From Actinomycetes bacterium (GTDB lineage Bacteria; Actinomycetota; Aquicultoria; Aquicultorales; Aquicultoraceae), in the NCBI GenBank assembly GCA_021794835.1, contig JAJYQA010000027.1, positions 27,604 through 91,603 of the forward strand: DNA of 64,000 nucleotides. The letters are read 5' to 3'. This document shows positions 43,835-52,296 of this stretch, in pieces. The position numbers were made by a program, and so were the translations under genes. The notes beneath the pieces were generated by a model, which was not told where the DNA came from, did no database searches, and was given only the letters and a program-made list of their open reading frames with translations. Each line of letters opens with the position of its first letter. Within the stretch, counting starts at the first letter, position 1.

Positions 43835-44722
43835 ATGAAGAGCATGTCTTTTCTACTTTATTTATGGATATTTGCACATGTTTTAACAGGCCTAATAGTA
43901 AGCCTTATAACACTCCCCCCCCTTAAACAGATGCTTAAAGAAGCTGGAGCCGTTAAATCCAATTTTCGTCAGCGAGAAGTAGTTAATATGGCTGGCAGCT
44001 TAATTGTTGTTACTTGGGTGCTCCTTGTGGCGGTAGCTGGAATTTTGCCGCTTTTGGTTGATAAACTAGGCATTTATATGCCGGAGAGCTTTGTCTTAAA
44101 TCCAGACGTTTCGGTGCCGCTGACATTGATTATAATGGGAGCAGGATTTTTCGGGCTTATCGATGATCTACTTGGGAATCGGGATCATTCCGGCTTTAGG
44201 GGTCATATCGGAGCAATTTTAAGGGGCAAACTAACCACAGGTTCGCTTAAAGCTATCGGAATCCCGATAGTAGCTATATTATCATTTTCGTTAATATCGT
44301 CAAGCATACTTGAGATATTCGGCGATGCCTTATTGGTAGCCTTATTTGTTAACACACTAAATCTACTTGATTTAAGGCCAGGCCGGGCACTTAAGGTTTA
44401 TATCCCGCTACAGCTAATGTTTATAGTTGTATCAGCGGGTACATTAGGGCCTTCGTCGGCAGTGCTAATAGGTGTAGCTGTTGTGCTTTTAATTCCTGAC
44501 TTAAGGGAAGAAATAATGCTAGGGGATATTGGGTCAAACATATTGGGGGGAATTTTGGGATTTTGTTTTGCCTATGCGTTTGACTGGAATGTCAAACTAC
44601 CGGTGGTTGGGTTATTGGTGTTGCTACAGCTATTAACGGAGAGGTACTCCATAAGCGGAATTGTCGAGCGAGTTACGCCGCTTAGGGCTCTTGATAACTT
44701 GGGACGGAGACTTGAAGATTAA
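43835..44722 (+). CDS. Divergent PNPT (MraY/WecA-like) membrane glycosyl-1-phosphate transferase
   Basis: A protein of about 295 residues with 8-9 membrane helices. It keeps the MraY/WecA motifs GFFGLIDDLLGNRDHSGFRGH (Asp-Asp), NTLNLLD (catalytic Asp of NxxNxxDG) and MLGDIGSNILGG (GDxGS), but the DGLDGLAAG part is replaced by DLRPGRALKVY, and the C-terminal HHH/HIIH loop is missing. True members link a sugar-1-phosphate to undecaprenyl phosphate. The changes suggest another substrate or loss of activity. Start ATG 43835 or 43844; no strong ribosome binding site. Confidence 0.72.
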   Translation: MKSMSFLLYLWIFAHVLTGLIVSLITLPPLKQMLKEAGAVKSNFRQREVVNMAGSLIVVTWVLLVAVAGILPLLVDKLGIYMPESFVLNPDVSVPLTLIIMGAGFFGLIDDLLGNRDHSGFRGHIGAILRGKLTTGSLKAIGIPIVAILSFSLISSSILEIFGDALLVALFVNTLNLLDLRPGRALKVYIPLQLMFIVVSAGTLGPSSAVLIGVAVVLLIPDLREEIMLGDIGSNILGGILGFCFAYAFDWNVKLPVVGLLVLLQLLTERYSISGIVERVTPLRALDNLGRRLED

Positions 44723-44905
44723 GCGGGCGGATGCCGTTTAATAACATAAAGTAAAAGATAAAGGTTTTTGTTTTTTATAAATTCCATGTTAAAATTCTAA
44801 AGTCGTGTTTTACGTGCGCAAAACAGCAAAAGCAGATTTTGCAGGGCAATACCAGATGTTGTAGATTCAAAAGGGGAAGCAAAGGAAGCAAAAGGGGAGA
44901 GATGA

Positions 44906-46534
44906 TTGGCTAAACATGTCTTCGTAACCGGCGGTGTTGTATCATCGTTGGGCAAAGGTATAACCGCGGCCTCACTTGGCAGGCTGTTAAAGAGTAGGGG
45001 TTTTAAAGTAACAATTCAAAAGCTTGATCCCTACCTGAATGTCGACCCCGGAACGATGAGCCCATTTCAGCATGGTGAGGTTTTTGTGACAGACGACGGT
45101 ACCGAAACCGACTTAGATCTAGGTCATTACGAAAGGTTCACCGACGAGATGCTGGGACGCGACAGCAACGTCACAGCCGGACAGATCTATTGGTCGATTG
45201 TGACTAAGGAGCGCAAGGGGGAGTTCTTAGGCGGAACCGTCCAAGTTATCCCCCATGTGACCAACGAGATAAAGCAGCGCATATTAAATCTGGCAACTGG
45301 CGACGATAAGCACATCGTTATAACGGAAGTCGGTGGCACAGTCGGCGACATAGAAAGCCTTCCCTTCCTTGAAGCGATTAGGCAGTTTAAGAAAGATGTA
45401 GGCAAGGAGAACGTCCTTTATATCCACGTAACTCTAGTCCCTTACATAGAGTCATCCTCGGAGCTAAAGACAAAACCCACCCAGCACAGCGTAAAAGAAC
45501 TTCGAAGTATCGGTATCCAGCCGGATGTAATAGTTGCAAGGTCAGACCGTCCAATTGACATGGCAATCAAGAGAAAAATCGGACTTTTCTGTGATATTGA
45601 GTCGACAAATGTTATCTCAGCCATAGATGCCGAGAACTTGTATATTATCCCGCGTAGGCTTCATGAGGAAGGACTCGATAACATTGTTGTGGATTGCCTT
45701 AACCTTAAAAACGGGAATGCGGACTTAAGCGATTGGGAGGACCTTGTAAGACGCATCCAGGGCGTTGAACACAACGTTAAAATAGGCCTTGTCGGAAAGT
45801 ATGTGCAGCTTCCCGACGCGTATTTAAGCGTTGTTGAGGCTCTAAAACACGGCGGATATTATAATAATACCGATGTCGAGATAGTTTGGGTCGATGCTGA
45901 GACAACGAGCCTTGATAAGGTTGAGAAGCAGCTTGCAGAAGTTGACGGCATTCTTGTGCCCGGTGGTTTCGGCATAAGGGGGATTGAAGGCAAAATCCAC
46001 GCCGTAAAGGTCGCGAGGGAAAACAAGATACCGTTCTTTGGAATCTGCTTAGGTCTGCAGTGCGCCGTTGTCGAGTATGCGAGAGATGTTGTCGGCTTTA
46101 CGGGCGCAAACAGCTCGGAGTTTGATCCCGAGACGCCTTATCCCGTAATCGACCTGCTGCCTGAACAAAAGGCCGTTGAGGATATGGGCGGGACAATGAG
46201 ACTTGGTGCATACCCATGTAGGATAGCTGATAACACGCTTGCACTTAAAGCCTACGGTACGGGTGAGATTAATGAAAGACATCGCCATCGCTATGAAGTT
46301 AATAACGATTATACAGATGCACTCACAAAAGCCGGTCTTGTTTTAAGCGGGCTCTCACCAAACGGTCGGCTTGTAGAAATAATTGAAATAAAAGACCATC
46401 CCTGGTTTGTTGGCACGCAGTTCCATCCGGAATTTAAATCGAGACCCGACCGACCGCATCCGCTCTTCAGGGATTTCATAGGCGCCGCCTTAAAATATAG
46501 CTTTAAGAAGGAAGAAGCAGGAGCTGTAAGATAA
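44906..46534 (+). CDS. pyrG: CTP synthase
   Basis: A 542-residue enzyme making CTP from UTP with glutamine. The synthetase domain begins [30 protein letters not shown], followed by [27 protein letters not shown]. The class I amidotransferase domain (from about 290) has the oxyanion GGFG, nucleophile Cys in [10 protein letters not shown], and His-Glu in [15 protein letters not shown] 44906 follows GGGGAGAG. The upstream 80 bases are purine-rich with AAAAGGGGAAGC repeats. The place after steB, here with a glycan cluster between, is the actinobacterial one. Confidence 0.96.
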   Translation: MAKHVFVTGGVVSSLGKGITAASLGRLLKSRGFKVTIQKLDPYLNVDPGTMSPFQHGEVFVTDDGTETDLDLGHYERFTDEMLGRDSNVTAGQIYWSIVTKERKGEFLGGTVQVIPHVTNEIKQRILNLATGDDKHIVITEVGGTVGDIESLPFLEAIRQFKKDVGKENVLYIHVTLVPYIESSSELKTKPTQHSVKELRSIGIQPDVIVARSDRPIDMAIKRKIGLFCDIESTNVISAIDAENLYIIPRRLHEEGLDNIVVDCLNLKNGNADLSDWEDLVRRIQGVEHNVKIGLVGKYVQLPDAYLSVVEALKHGGYYNNTDVEIVWVDAETTSLDKVEKQLAEVDGILVPGGFGIRGIEGKIHAVKVARENKIPFFGICLGLQCAVVEYARDVVGFTGANSSEFDPETPYPVIDLLPEQKAVEDMGGTMRLGAYPCRIADNTLALKAYGTGEINERHRHRYEVNNDYTDALTKAGLVLSGLSPNGRLVEIIEIKDHPWFVGTQFHPEFKSRPDRPHPLFRDFIGAALKYSFKKEEAGAVR

Positions 46535-46547
46535 AGCCGGAGGTTTT

Positions 46548-47654
46548 ATGGTTGATGAAAATCGGGTTGTGCGGATATTTGAGAACCTGGTGAAAATCTA
46601 CAGTCCGAGTTACCGGGAGCGGACGCTGGCCGACTATATCAAAAGCTATGTAGAGGCAATGGGTTTTCTTACCTACGAAGATGAGACAGGGTTGGCCATC
46701 GGCTCAGATACGGGCAATCTTATCGTAACTATACCCGGAAATGCCGGAGGATCCAGCATATTATTTGCCTCTCACATGGATACCGTTGAGCCTGCAAGGG
46801 GCGTTGAGCCAATTATAGAGGATGGCATTATAAAAACCGGTGGACAAACAATCTTAGGAGCCGATGATAAGGCAGGCATTGCCGCTATGCTTGAACTCAT
46901 CTCAGTCCTCGCCGGAAAATCAATTTCTCATGGACCTATTCACTTAGTGTTTACTGTTGCGGAGGAAGTTGGCCTTGAGGGGGCCAAAAACCTCGATCTA
47001 AGCGATAAGCATATTGACTTCGCCTATGTTCTTGACTCGAACGGAAAAATAGGAAACATAGTGGTAAGTGCTCCCTATCAAGACTCGTTTGTGGTTGAGT
47101 ATAAAGGAAAGGCAGCGCACGCCGGGCTTGCCCCCGAGACTGGCATAAATGCGATAGCCGCCGCCTCAAATGCGATAAGCTGCATGAGGCTTGGGAGGAT
47201 TGATGAGGAAACAACCGCGAACGTAGGAGTTATTGAGGGTGGCAGGGCAGGCAATATAGTGCCCGATAAAGCAAAAGTTATTGCTGAGGCGAGAAGCATT
47301 AATCTTGTTAAGCTTGAAGAGCAATCAGATCGGATGATAGATTGCTTTAAGAAGGGGGCACAAGAGGTCGGAGCCGAGGTCAGTATACAGCGATACCGTC
47401 CGTATGAGGGCTATTCTGCTACCGAGAATGACGAAGTTGTAAGAAGAGCTATAGATGCGCTTGATAGGCTGGGGATTCCGCATAGACTAATAAAAAGCGG
47501 CGGGGGAAGCGATACCAATGTGTTTAACGCAATGGGGATAAACGCAGTCAACCTTGGAATGGGCGCGGAATATGTCCATACGACGGAGGAGTATGTTCCC
47601 GTAGCGGAACTTAAGAATTTAGCAAATTTGCTGGTTGAGTTAGTGAAAGCCTAG
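46548..47654 (+). CDS. M20 family peptidase (PepT-like)
   Basis: A 368-residue di-zinc aminopeptidase. It has ASHMDTVEPARG (first His, catalytic Asp), ILGADDKAGIAAMLE (bridging Asp), FTVAEEVGLEGAKNLD (general base Glu and ligand), and a C-terminal EYVHTTEEYVP. A lid domain (about 175-290, with HAGLAPETGINAI) is present. The SGGGSDTNVFNAMGI motif is typical of PepT-like YqjE. ATG 46548 follows CCGGAGG by 6 bases. It probably trims small peptides. Confidence 0.9.
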   Translation: MVDENRVVRIFENLVKIYSPSYRERTLADYIKSYVEAMGFLTYEDETGLAIGSDTGNLIVTIPGNAGGSSILFASHMDTVEPARGVEPIIEDGIIKTGGQTILGADDKAGIAAMLELISVLAGKSISHGPIHLVFTVAEEVGLEGAKNLDLSDKHIDFAYVLDSNGKIGNIVVSAPYQDSFVVEYKGKAAHAGLAPETGINAIAAASNAISCMRLGRIDEETTANVGVIEGGRAGNIVPDKAKVIAEARSINLVKLEEQSDRMIDCFKKGAQEVGAEVSIQRYRPYEGYSATENDEVVRRAIDALDRLGIPHRLIKSGGGSDTNVFNAMGINAVNLGMGAEYVHTTEEYVPVAELKNLANLLVELVKA

Positions 47655-47706
47655 GGAATTATCGATTTATGATTTATCATTTGCCCACATCCCTTGCTTT
47701 CATGAT

Positions 47707-47727
47707 GTGAGCTGAGAGCTGATTTGG
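47707..47727 (+). repeat. GAGCT-type heptamer repeat
   Basis: GTGAGCT GAGAGCT GATTTGG, three 7-base units. The related pair GTGAGCT ATGAGCT occurs at 28533. It lies just upstream of the DUF3866 gene. Confidence 0.5.
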
Positions 47728-47737
47728 TGACGAGAAA

Positions 47738-48835
47738 TTGATTACTTTAAGACATGCAACCGTAAAAGAAATTAAGACAGAGCGGCCTGGATATATCGAG
47801 GCCGTTGTCGATATCGGGGACGGGTTGCAAAAAGCTGTTTGCTACAGCTCGCTTATCGGCGACATAAAACCGGGAGACGACGTTGTCGTAAACACGACTG
47901 CAGTTGATTTAGGATTAGGGACTGGCGGCTACCACTTTGTCCTTTGGAACTTGAGCAAAGACTCGGTCGGGGCTAAGAGCGGCGGGCATATCATGAAGCT
48001 GCGCTATACTCCTTTACAGTTGAAATGCCTAGCGGTAGAAGAAGAAAAAGGGGAGCATTACAAAGCCGTAAGGGATGCGTCGGACATAAAAAAGATGCCG
48101 GTAATTATCGGGACGCTTCATAGCCAGCTTCCCGCAGCGGCAGCAACCCTTCGCGAACTTATGCCGGAGAAAAAAATTGCCTATATCATGACCGACGGGG
48201 CAGCTTTGCCGATTGCGTTTAGCAATCTTGTGGCGGAGTTAAGGGCATCCAGCATCATAAACAGCACAATTACAGTTGGCCATGCTTTTGGCGGTGACTT
48301 CGAGGCAATAAATATATACAGTGGCCTTGTGGCGGCCAAACATGCGGCGAATGCCGACGTTGCGATCGTCTGTATGGGGCCAGGAGTTGTCGGCAGCAAT
48401 ACAAAACTAGGGTTTAGCGGGATTGAGCAGGGGCAGATTATTAATGCCGTAAACAGCCTAAAAGGCCGTCCAATAGCAATCCCCAGGATAAGTTTTAAAG
48501 ACCGGAGAAAGAGGCACTACGGGATAAGCCACCACACAATAACGGCCCTTAAAGTAGCCGCGGTAACGCGGGCTGTAGTAACGGTGCCCGAGATGGCCGA
48601 TGAGAAGGCCAACTATGCCGATATTCAAATCCTTAGGGAAGAAATCGACCAGATACACAGAGTGGAAAAGATCGACGCCCGCATAACGCTGGATGCCCTA
48701 AAGAAAAGGGGTCTGTCACCGACCACTATGGGTCGAACAGTTGACGAGGAGCCGGAGTTCTTTATGGCGGCAGGCGCGGCAGCTATAGCTGCCGCAAAGA
48801 TATTGTCGGGAGGCAGAAGTGGGGAAAGGTTTTGA
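47738..48835 (+). CDS. DUF3866 family protein
   Basis: A 365-residue protein of a conserved but uncharacterised family. It opens with a small beta domain (ITLRHATVKEIKTERPGYIEAVVDIGDG) and contains a Rossmann-like core (TVGHAFGGDFEAINIYSGL; VAIVCMGPGVVGSNTKLGFSGIEQG). The glycine- and histidine-rich GHAFGGDFEA and HYGISHHT segments are the most conserved-looking. No membrane segment is seen. It overlaps the NUDIX gene by 17 bases. In Actinobacteria and Firmicutes it often neighbours NUDIX and xerD genes, which suggests a nucleotide-related role; none is proven. Confidence 0.8.
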   Translation: MITLRHATVKEIKTERPGYIEAVVDIGDGLQKAVCYSSLIGDIKPGDDVVVNTTAVDLGLGTGGYHFVLWNLSKDSVGAKSGGHIMKLRYTPLQLKCLAVEEEKGEHYKAVRDASDIKKMPVIIGTLHSQLPAAAATLRELMPEKKIAYIMTDGAALPIAFSNLVAELRASSIINSTITVGHAFGGDFEAINIYSGLVAAKHAANADVAIVCMGPGVVGSNTKLGFSGIEQGQIINAVNSLKGRPIAIPRISFKDRRKRHYGISHHTITALKVAAVTRAVVTVPEMADEKANYADIQILREEIDQIHRVEKIDARITLDALKKRGLSPTTMGRTVDEEPEFFMAAGAAAIAAAKILSGGRSGERF

Positions 48836-49370
48836 GCTTGTAGAGTCGAAACAAATTTTTAAAGGTGTTATCATAAGTCTCTACGAGGATAAGATAAGAA
48901 GCCCGGAAGGCCAAATCTTAGAAAGAGAGGTTGTAAAACACCTCGATGCGGTCGGTATAGTTGCGTTAACCAGGGATAAAGAGATGGTTTTTGTTCGTCA
49001 ATATAGACATGCAGTTAGATCCGACTTACTGGAAATTCCTGCCGGGTTGCTGACGGACACCGAGAGTCCTGCCGATTGCGCGTTGCGTGAGCTTGGAGAA
49101 GAAACAGGTTACAGAACAAATAGGGTAGAAAAGCTTGCCGAGTTTTATACCTCTGCCGGGTTTACCGACGAGAAGCTTTTCCTATTCTTTTCTGATGAAA
49201 TAGAGCCCGGGGAGCCCGAGCGTGAACCTGGCGAAGAGGGCATGCAGGTTGAGACCATCCCGTTTACAGAAGCGCTGGAGATGGCTGCCAATAGCGAGAT
49301 AGAGGATGCCAAGACGCTGATTGCAATTTTAATGGCTGCCCAGAGATTAGGATGGATCAAGCCATCGTAA
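48819..49370 (+). CDS. NUDIX hydrolase, ADP-ribose pyrophosphatase type
   Basis: A 183-residue NUDIX protein. The Nudix box is GLLTDTESPADCALRELGEETGY (GX5EX7REUXEEXGU pattern with REL-EE), preceded by VVKHLDAVGIVAL and FVRQYRHAVRSDLLEIPAG, typical of ADP-ribose diphosphatases (NudF type). In Mycobacterium the gene at this place (Rv1700) has that activity. It overlaps DUF3866 and is followed by xerD. Confidence 0.9.
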   Translation: MGKGFELVESKQIFKGVIISLYEDKIRSPEGQILEREVVKHLDAVGIVALTRDKEMVFVRQYRHAVRSDLLEIPAGLLTDTESPADCALRELGEETGYRTNRVEKLAEFYTSAGFTDEKLFLFFSDEIEPGEPEREPGEEGMQVETIPFTEALEMAANSEIEDAKTLIAILMAAQRLGWIKPS

Positions 49371-49373
49371 ATT

Positions 49374-49408
49374 TCGAGTTGCGGATATCGAATTAAGAAT
49401 TAAGAAAA
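49374..49408 (+). repeat. GAATT-type heptamer repeat array
   Basis: TCGAGTT GCGGATA TCGAATT AAGAATT AAGAAAA, five units in phase in the gap between the NUDIX gene and xerD. Confidence 0.6.
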
Positions 49409-49417
49409 ATAATAACC

Positions 49418-50326
49418 ATGCAAAAACTATTAGATGATTTTATAAATTACTTAGCCGTAGAAAGAGGCCTATCTAATAACACGCTTACAGCATATAATCA
49501 TGACCTGATCGCCTATCTTGATTATCTAGGCAACCAAAATGTCGCTTCATTTAACTACGTCAAATATGACCATGTGCTTAACTACTTGGCCGAGCTATAC
49601 GGTGATTTTAGCGAAGCCTCTGTTGCCAGGAAACTGGCGGCGATAAAATCCTTCCATAAGTATCTGGTGCGCGAGGGGATAACTGAGAATCTTCCAACTG
49701 CAGATATTAAAGCTCCAAAGAGGGAGAATAGGTTGCCCAGAGTGCTATCCCCGAAGCAAGTAGGCGATCTTTTAGAGCAGCCAAAGGGGGCCAGCAAATA
49801 CGAGATACGAGATAGGGCAATCTTAGAGCTTTTGTACGGCTGCGGTGTTCGCGTCTCAGAGCTGGTCGGGTTAGATATTGAGGACGTCGACCTTCAAGCT
49901 GGCTATATCCGCTGCTTTGGGAAGGGCTCCAAGGAGAGGATAATTCCGCTTGGAAGTTATGCTGCCGAGGCATTAGTGGAATATATTAACAAATCAAGGA
50001 GAAAACTAGCCAGGATGTATAGGCCAGCCGCGCTCTTCTTGAACTCACGGGGCAAGCGGCTTTCCCGTGTGAGCTGTTGGAAGATAGTTAAAAATTATGC
50101 TGCAAAAGCTGGGATCGATGGAACCTACCCACATCTTCTACGACATTCGTTTGCGACACACCTGCTGGCAAACGGGGCGGACTTGCGGGCTGTTCAGGAG
50201 ATGCTCGGCCATGCCGATATATCTACTACGCAGATTTACACCCATATAACAAAGGATAGGCTAAAGGACGTGTATAATAAGACGCATCCAAAGGCAAAGA
50301 AAAGCGGAGAACGGGCGGGCAGATAA
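49418..50326 (+). CDS. xerD: Site-specific tyrosine recombinase XerD
   Basis: A 302-residue recombinase. The SAM-like N-terminal domain (1-105) starts FINYLAVERGLSNNTLTAY. The catalytic domain has Arg in GCGVRVSELVGLDIEDVD, Lys in KGSKERIIPL, HLLRHSFATHLLANGADLRAVQEMLGHADI (His-x-x-Arg and His) and the nucleophile Tyr in TTQIYTHI. It resolves chromosome dimers at dif. Length and position after the NUDIX gene match mycobacterial xerD (Rv1701), so it is a housekeeping recombinase rather than a phage integrase. Confidence 0.94.
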   Translation: MQKLLDDFINYLAVERGLSNNTLTAYNHDLIAYLDYLGNQNVASFNYVKYDHVLNYLAELYGDFSEASVARKLAAIKSFHKYLVREGITENLPTADIKAPKRENRLPRVLSPKQVGDLLEQPKGASKYEIRDRAILELLYGCGVRVSELVGLDIEDVDLQAGYIRCFGKGSKERIIPLGSYAAEALVEYINKSRRKLARMYRPAALFLNSRGKRLSRVSCWKIVKNYAAKAGIDGTYPHLLRHSFATHLLANGADLRAVQEMLGHADISTTQIYTHITKDRLKDVYNKTHPKAKKSGERAGR

Positions 50327-50344
50327 TATGGTGAGCTGGTAATA

Positions 50345-50372
50345 GGATGTAGTTACCCGGTTTATCGGGCCT
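50345..50372 (+). repeat. Dispersed ATGTAGT...TTTATCGGGC element, copy 2
   Basis: After GGTGAGCTGGTAATAGG (from 50331) the sequence ATGTAGTTACCCGGTTTATC, then GGGCCTCC, parallels 2854-2884. It forms a small potential hairpin (CCCGGTTTATCGGG). Confidence 0.5.
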
Positions 50373-50398
50373 CCTATGGTTAAAGGGTGAGATGGTTT

Positions 50399-51607
50399 AT
50401 GTCGGAAATAAAGCGTGTGATAATTATAGTCTTGGATAGCGTAGGAGTTGGGGAGTTGCCTGATGCCGGAAAGTACGGCGATGAGGGGAGCAATACCCTG
50501 GGGAATACCGCACGCGCTGTCGGCGGGCTTAATATGCCAAACTTTGAGAGGCTGGGCCTTGGCAACATCATCGAGATAGAAGGCGTTCTGACTGTTTCAA
50601 ATCCCGAGGCGTTTTTTGGCAAGATGGCCGAAGTTTCTGCAGGCAAAGACACAACAACCGGTCACTGGGAGATGATGGGCTTACATTTAGATAAACCCTT
50701 CCCAACGTTTCCGCACGGATTTCCTGCCGAGGTCATGGAGCCGTTCGAGAAAGCTATAGGGAGGGGTACTCTCGGCAATAAGGCCGCATCCGGTACCGGT
50801 ATAATCGACGAGCTTGGCGAAGAACATACAAAAACCGGCAAGCCAATTATATATACGTCCGCAGATAGTGTGTTTCAAATTGCGGCGCACGAGGACGTTA
50901 TCCCGATAGACGAGCTCTATAAGATGTGCGAGATCGCCCGACATATCTTGCAGGATCCGTATGCGGTTGGCAGGGTAATTGCAAGGCCGTTTATTGGAAC
51001 ACCTGGTAACTTTACCCGCACCCACCGACGCAGGGACTTCTCGCTAAAACCTCTCACAAAGACTGTTTTAGATTACGTAAAAGAGGCGGGTTATCCTGTT
51101 TATGCGGTCGGCAAAATAAGCGAGATATTTGCCGGGCAAGGAATAACCGGCAGCATCCATACGGAGAGCAACCTACACGGCGTCGATATGACGCTAAAAG
51201 CTATGGGCGAGCAGAATAGCGGCATCATCTTTACCAACCTTGTGGATTTTGATTCACAATGGGGGCATAGAAATAACCCCGAAGGATATGCAAAAGGGCT
51301 GGAGGCGGTGGATGCCCGCCTGCCAGAAATAATAGATAAACTTCGCCCGGAGGATGTGCTTTTTATAACTGCAGACCATGGCTGCGACCCAACCACTCCA
51401 AGCACCGACCACTCGCGTGAGTATGTCCCGATACTTGTTTTTGGGAAATCGCTTCAGCGTCCTGTGCCCTTAGGCGTAAGAAAGACCTTCTCTGACCTTG
51501 GCAAGACAGTGGCAGACCTATTAGGCGTTGAGGTACCGGTTTATGGAGATAGTTTTAAACCTAAGCTACTTTTAGCCACTACGCTACAAACAGAGGCTAA
51601 GCAATAA
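50399..51607 (+). CDS. deoB: Phosphopentomutase
   Basis: A 402-residue alkaline-phosphatase-superfamily enzyme interconverting (deoxy)ribose 1- and 5-phosphate. It has [29 protein letters not shown], the phosphothreonine site [32 protein letters not shown] and [19 protein letters not shown] with the metal ligands. Bacillus-type length. A pyrimidine nucleoside phosphorylase gene lies at 59245, so the two can form a nucleoside salvage pathway. Confidence 0.95.
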   Translation: MSEIKRVIIIVLDSVGVGELPDAGKYGDEGSNTLGNTARAVGGLNMPNFERLGLGNIIEIEGVLTVSNPEAFFGKMAEVSAGKDTTTGHWEMMGLHLDKPFPTFPHGFPAEVMEPFEKAIGRGTLGNKAASGTGIIDELGEEHTKTGKPIIYTSADSVFQIAAHEDVIPIDELYKMCEIARHILQDPYAVGRVIARPFIGTPGNFTRTHRRRDFSLKPLTKTVLDYVKEAGYPVYAVGKISEIFAGQGITGSIHTESNLHGVDMTLKAMGEQNSGIIFTNLVDFDSQWGHRNNPEGYAKGLEAVDARLPEIIDKLRPEDVLFITADHGCDPTTPSTDHSREYVPILVFGKSLQRPVPLGVRKTFSDLGKTVADLLGVEVPVYGDSFKPKLLLATTLQTEAKQ

Positions 51608-51656
51608 TACAATCCAAAATTCCAAAAGCCATAACCATAAATTTCTAGATGTAAGA

Positions 51657-52070
51657 TTATGCGGCCTTCCACATATTCTGTAAATCGTCGGCTAAATCGT
51701 CGGCTAAATCGTTTGTTATATGCTCTACTTCTTGGTATGGGATTGCTATCTTTAGCGCATGAAAGACCGTTCTTATAATGTCCTCGGCTTCTTGCTTTGT
51801 GCGCAGGTCGGCAGATTCACGCACCTGCTCAACGAACTCGTCTTTATCGAGATCGCGAAGGCTTTGCAGGCTTGTCATAAGCATCTGCAGCCAACCGCCG
51901 TGCCAGAGACTATCAATGTCAGTGGGTAACGTCTCGTCGATATCTATTACCTCTATGCGGCTTAGTTGCGATCTTAGTGTGAGAAGGACTGCTCTTGCCA
52001 CTCTCTGGGCGTCGGAGTCATTAAGATTGGCTTGTTCTTTTACCAAAGTTAAAAGCTCTCGTTTGTCCAC
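51657..52070 (-). CDS. DUF2267 family protein
   Basis: A small acidic, all-helical protein of about 137 residues (KRELLTLVKEQANLNDSDAQRVARAVLLTLRSQL...LPTDIDSLWHGGW), consistent with DUF2267. These proteins have no proven function. It is the only complete minus-strand gene in the window and converges on deoB. The start is probably GTG 52070, 9 bases after AAGGG; TTG 52079 overlaps that site. The C-terminal DLADDLADDL comes from a tandem 12-base repeat at 51677-51710. Confidence 0.72.
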   Translation of the reverse strand: MDKRELLTLVKEQANLNDSDAQRVARAVLLTLRSQLSRIEVIDIDETLPTDIDSLWHGGWLQMLMTSLQSLRDLDKDEFVEQVRESADLRTKQEAEDIIRTVFHALKIAIPYQEVEHITNDLADDLADDLQNMWKAA

Positions 52071-52296
52071 CCATACCAACCCTTTGTATACTAAAATATA
52101 TGTTGCTTAGCGCCAGTTAAGCCGTACAACCCCATGTAAATAGCAAAATCCTGCGCATCCTTGTATTATAAAAACTGAGCTTAAAATGCTTTTACCCATC
52201 TTTCTAGATGAGAAACTACGGATATGCTATGAAATATGGTAAGAGTAGAACCAGAAGTTAGGGCTGTAAGCCAGAAAGTTAGGAGGATGACCCTTA

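Noticed and set aside
49418..50326. Tyrosine recombinase as sign of an integrated element
   Set aside because: Length, motifs and the position after the NUDIX gene match housekeeping XerD; no phage or integron genes are nearby.
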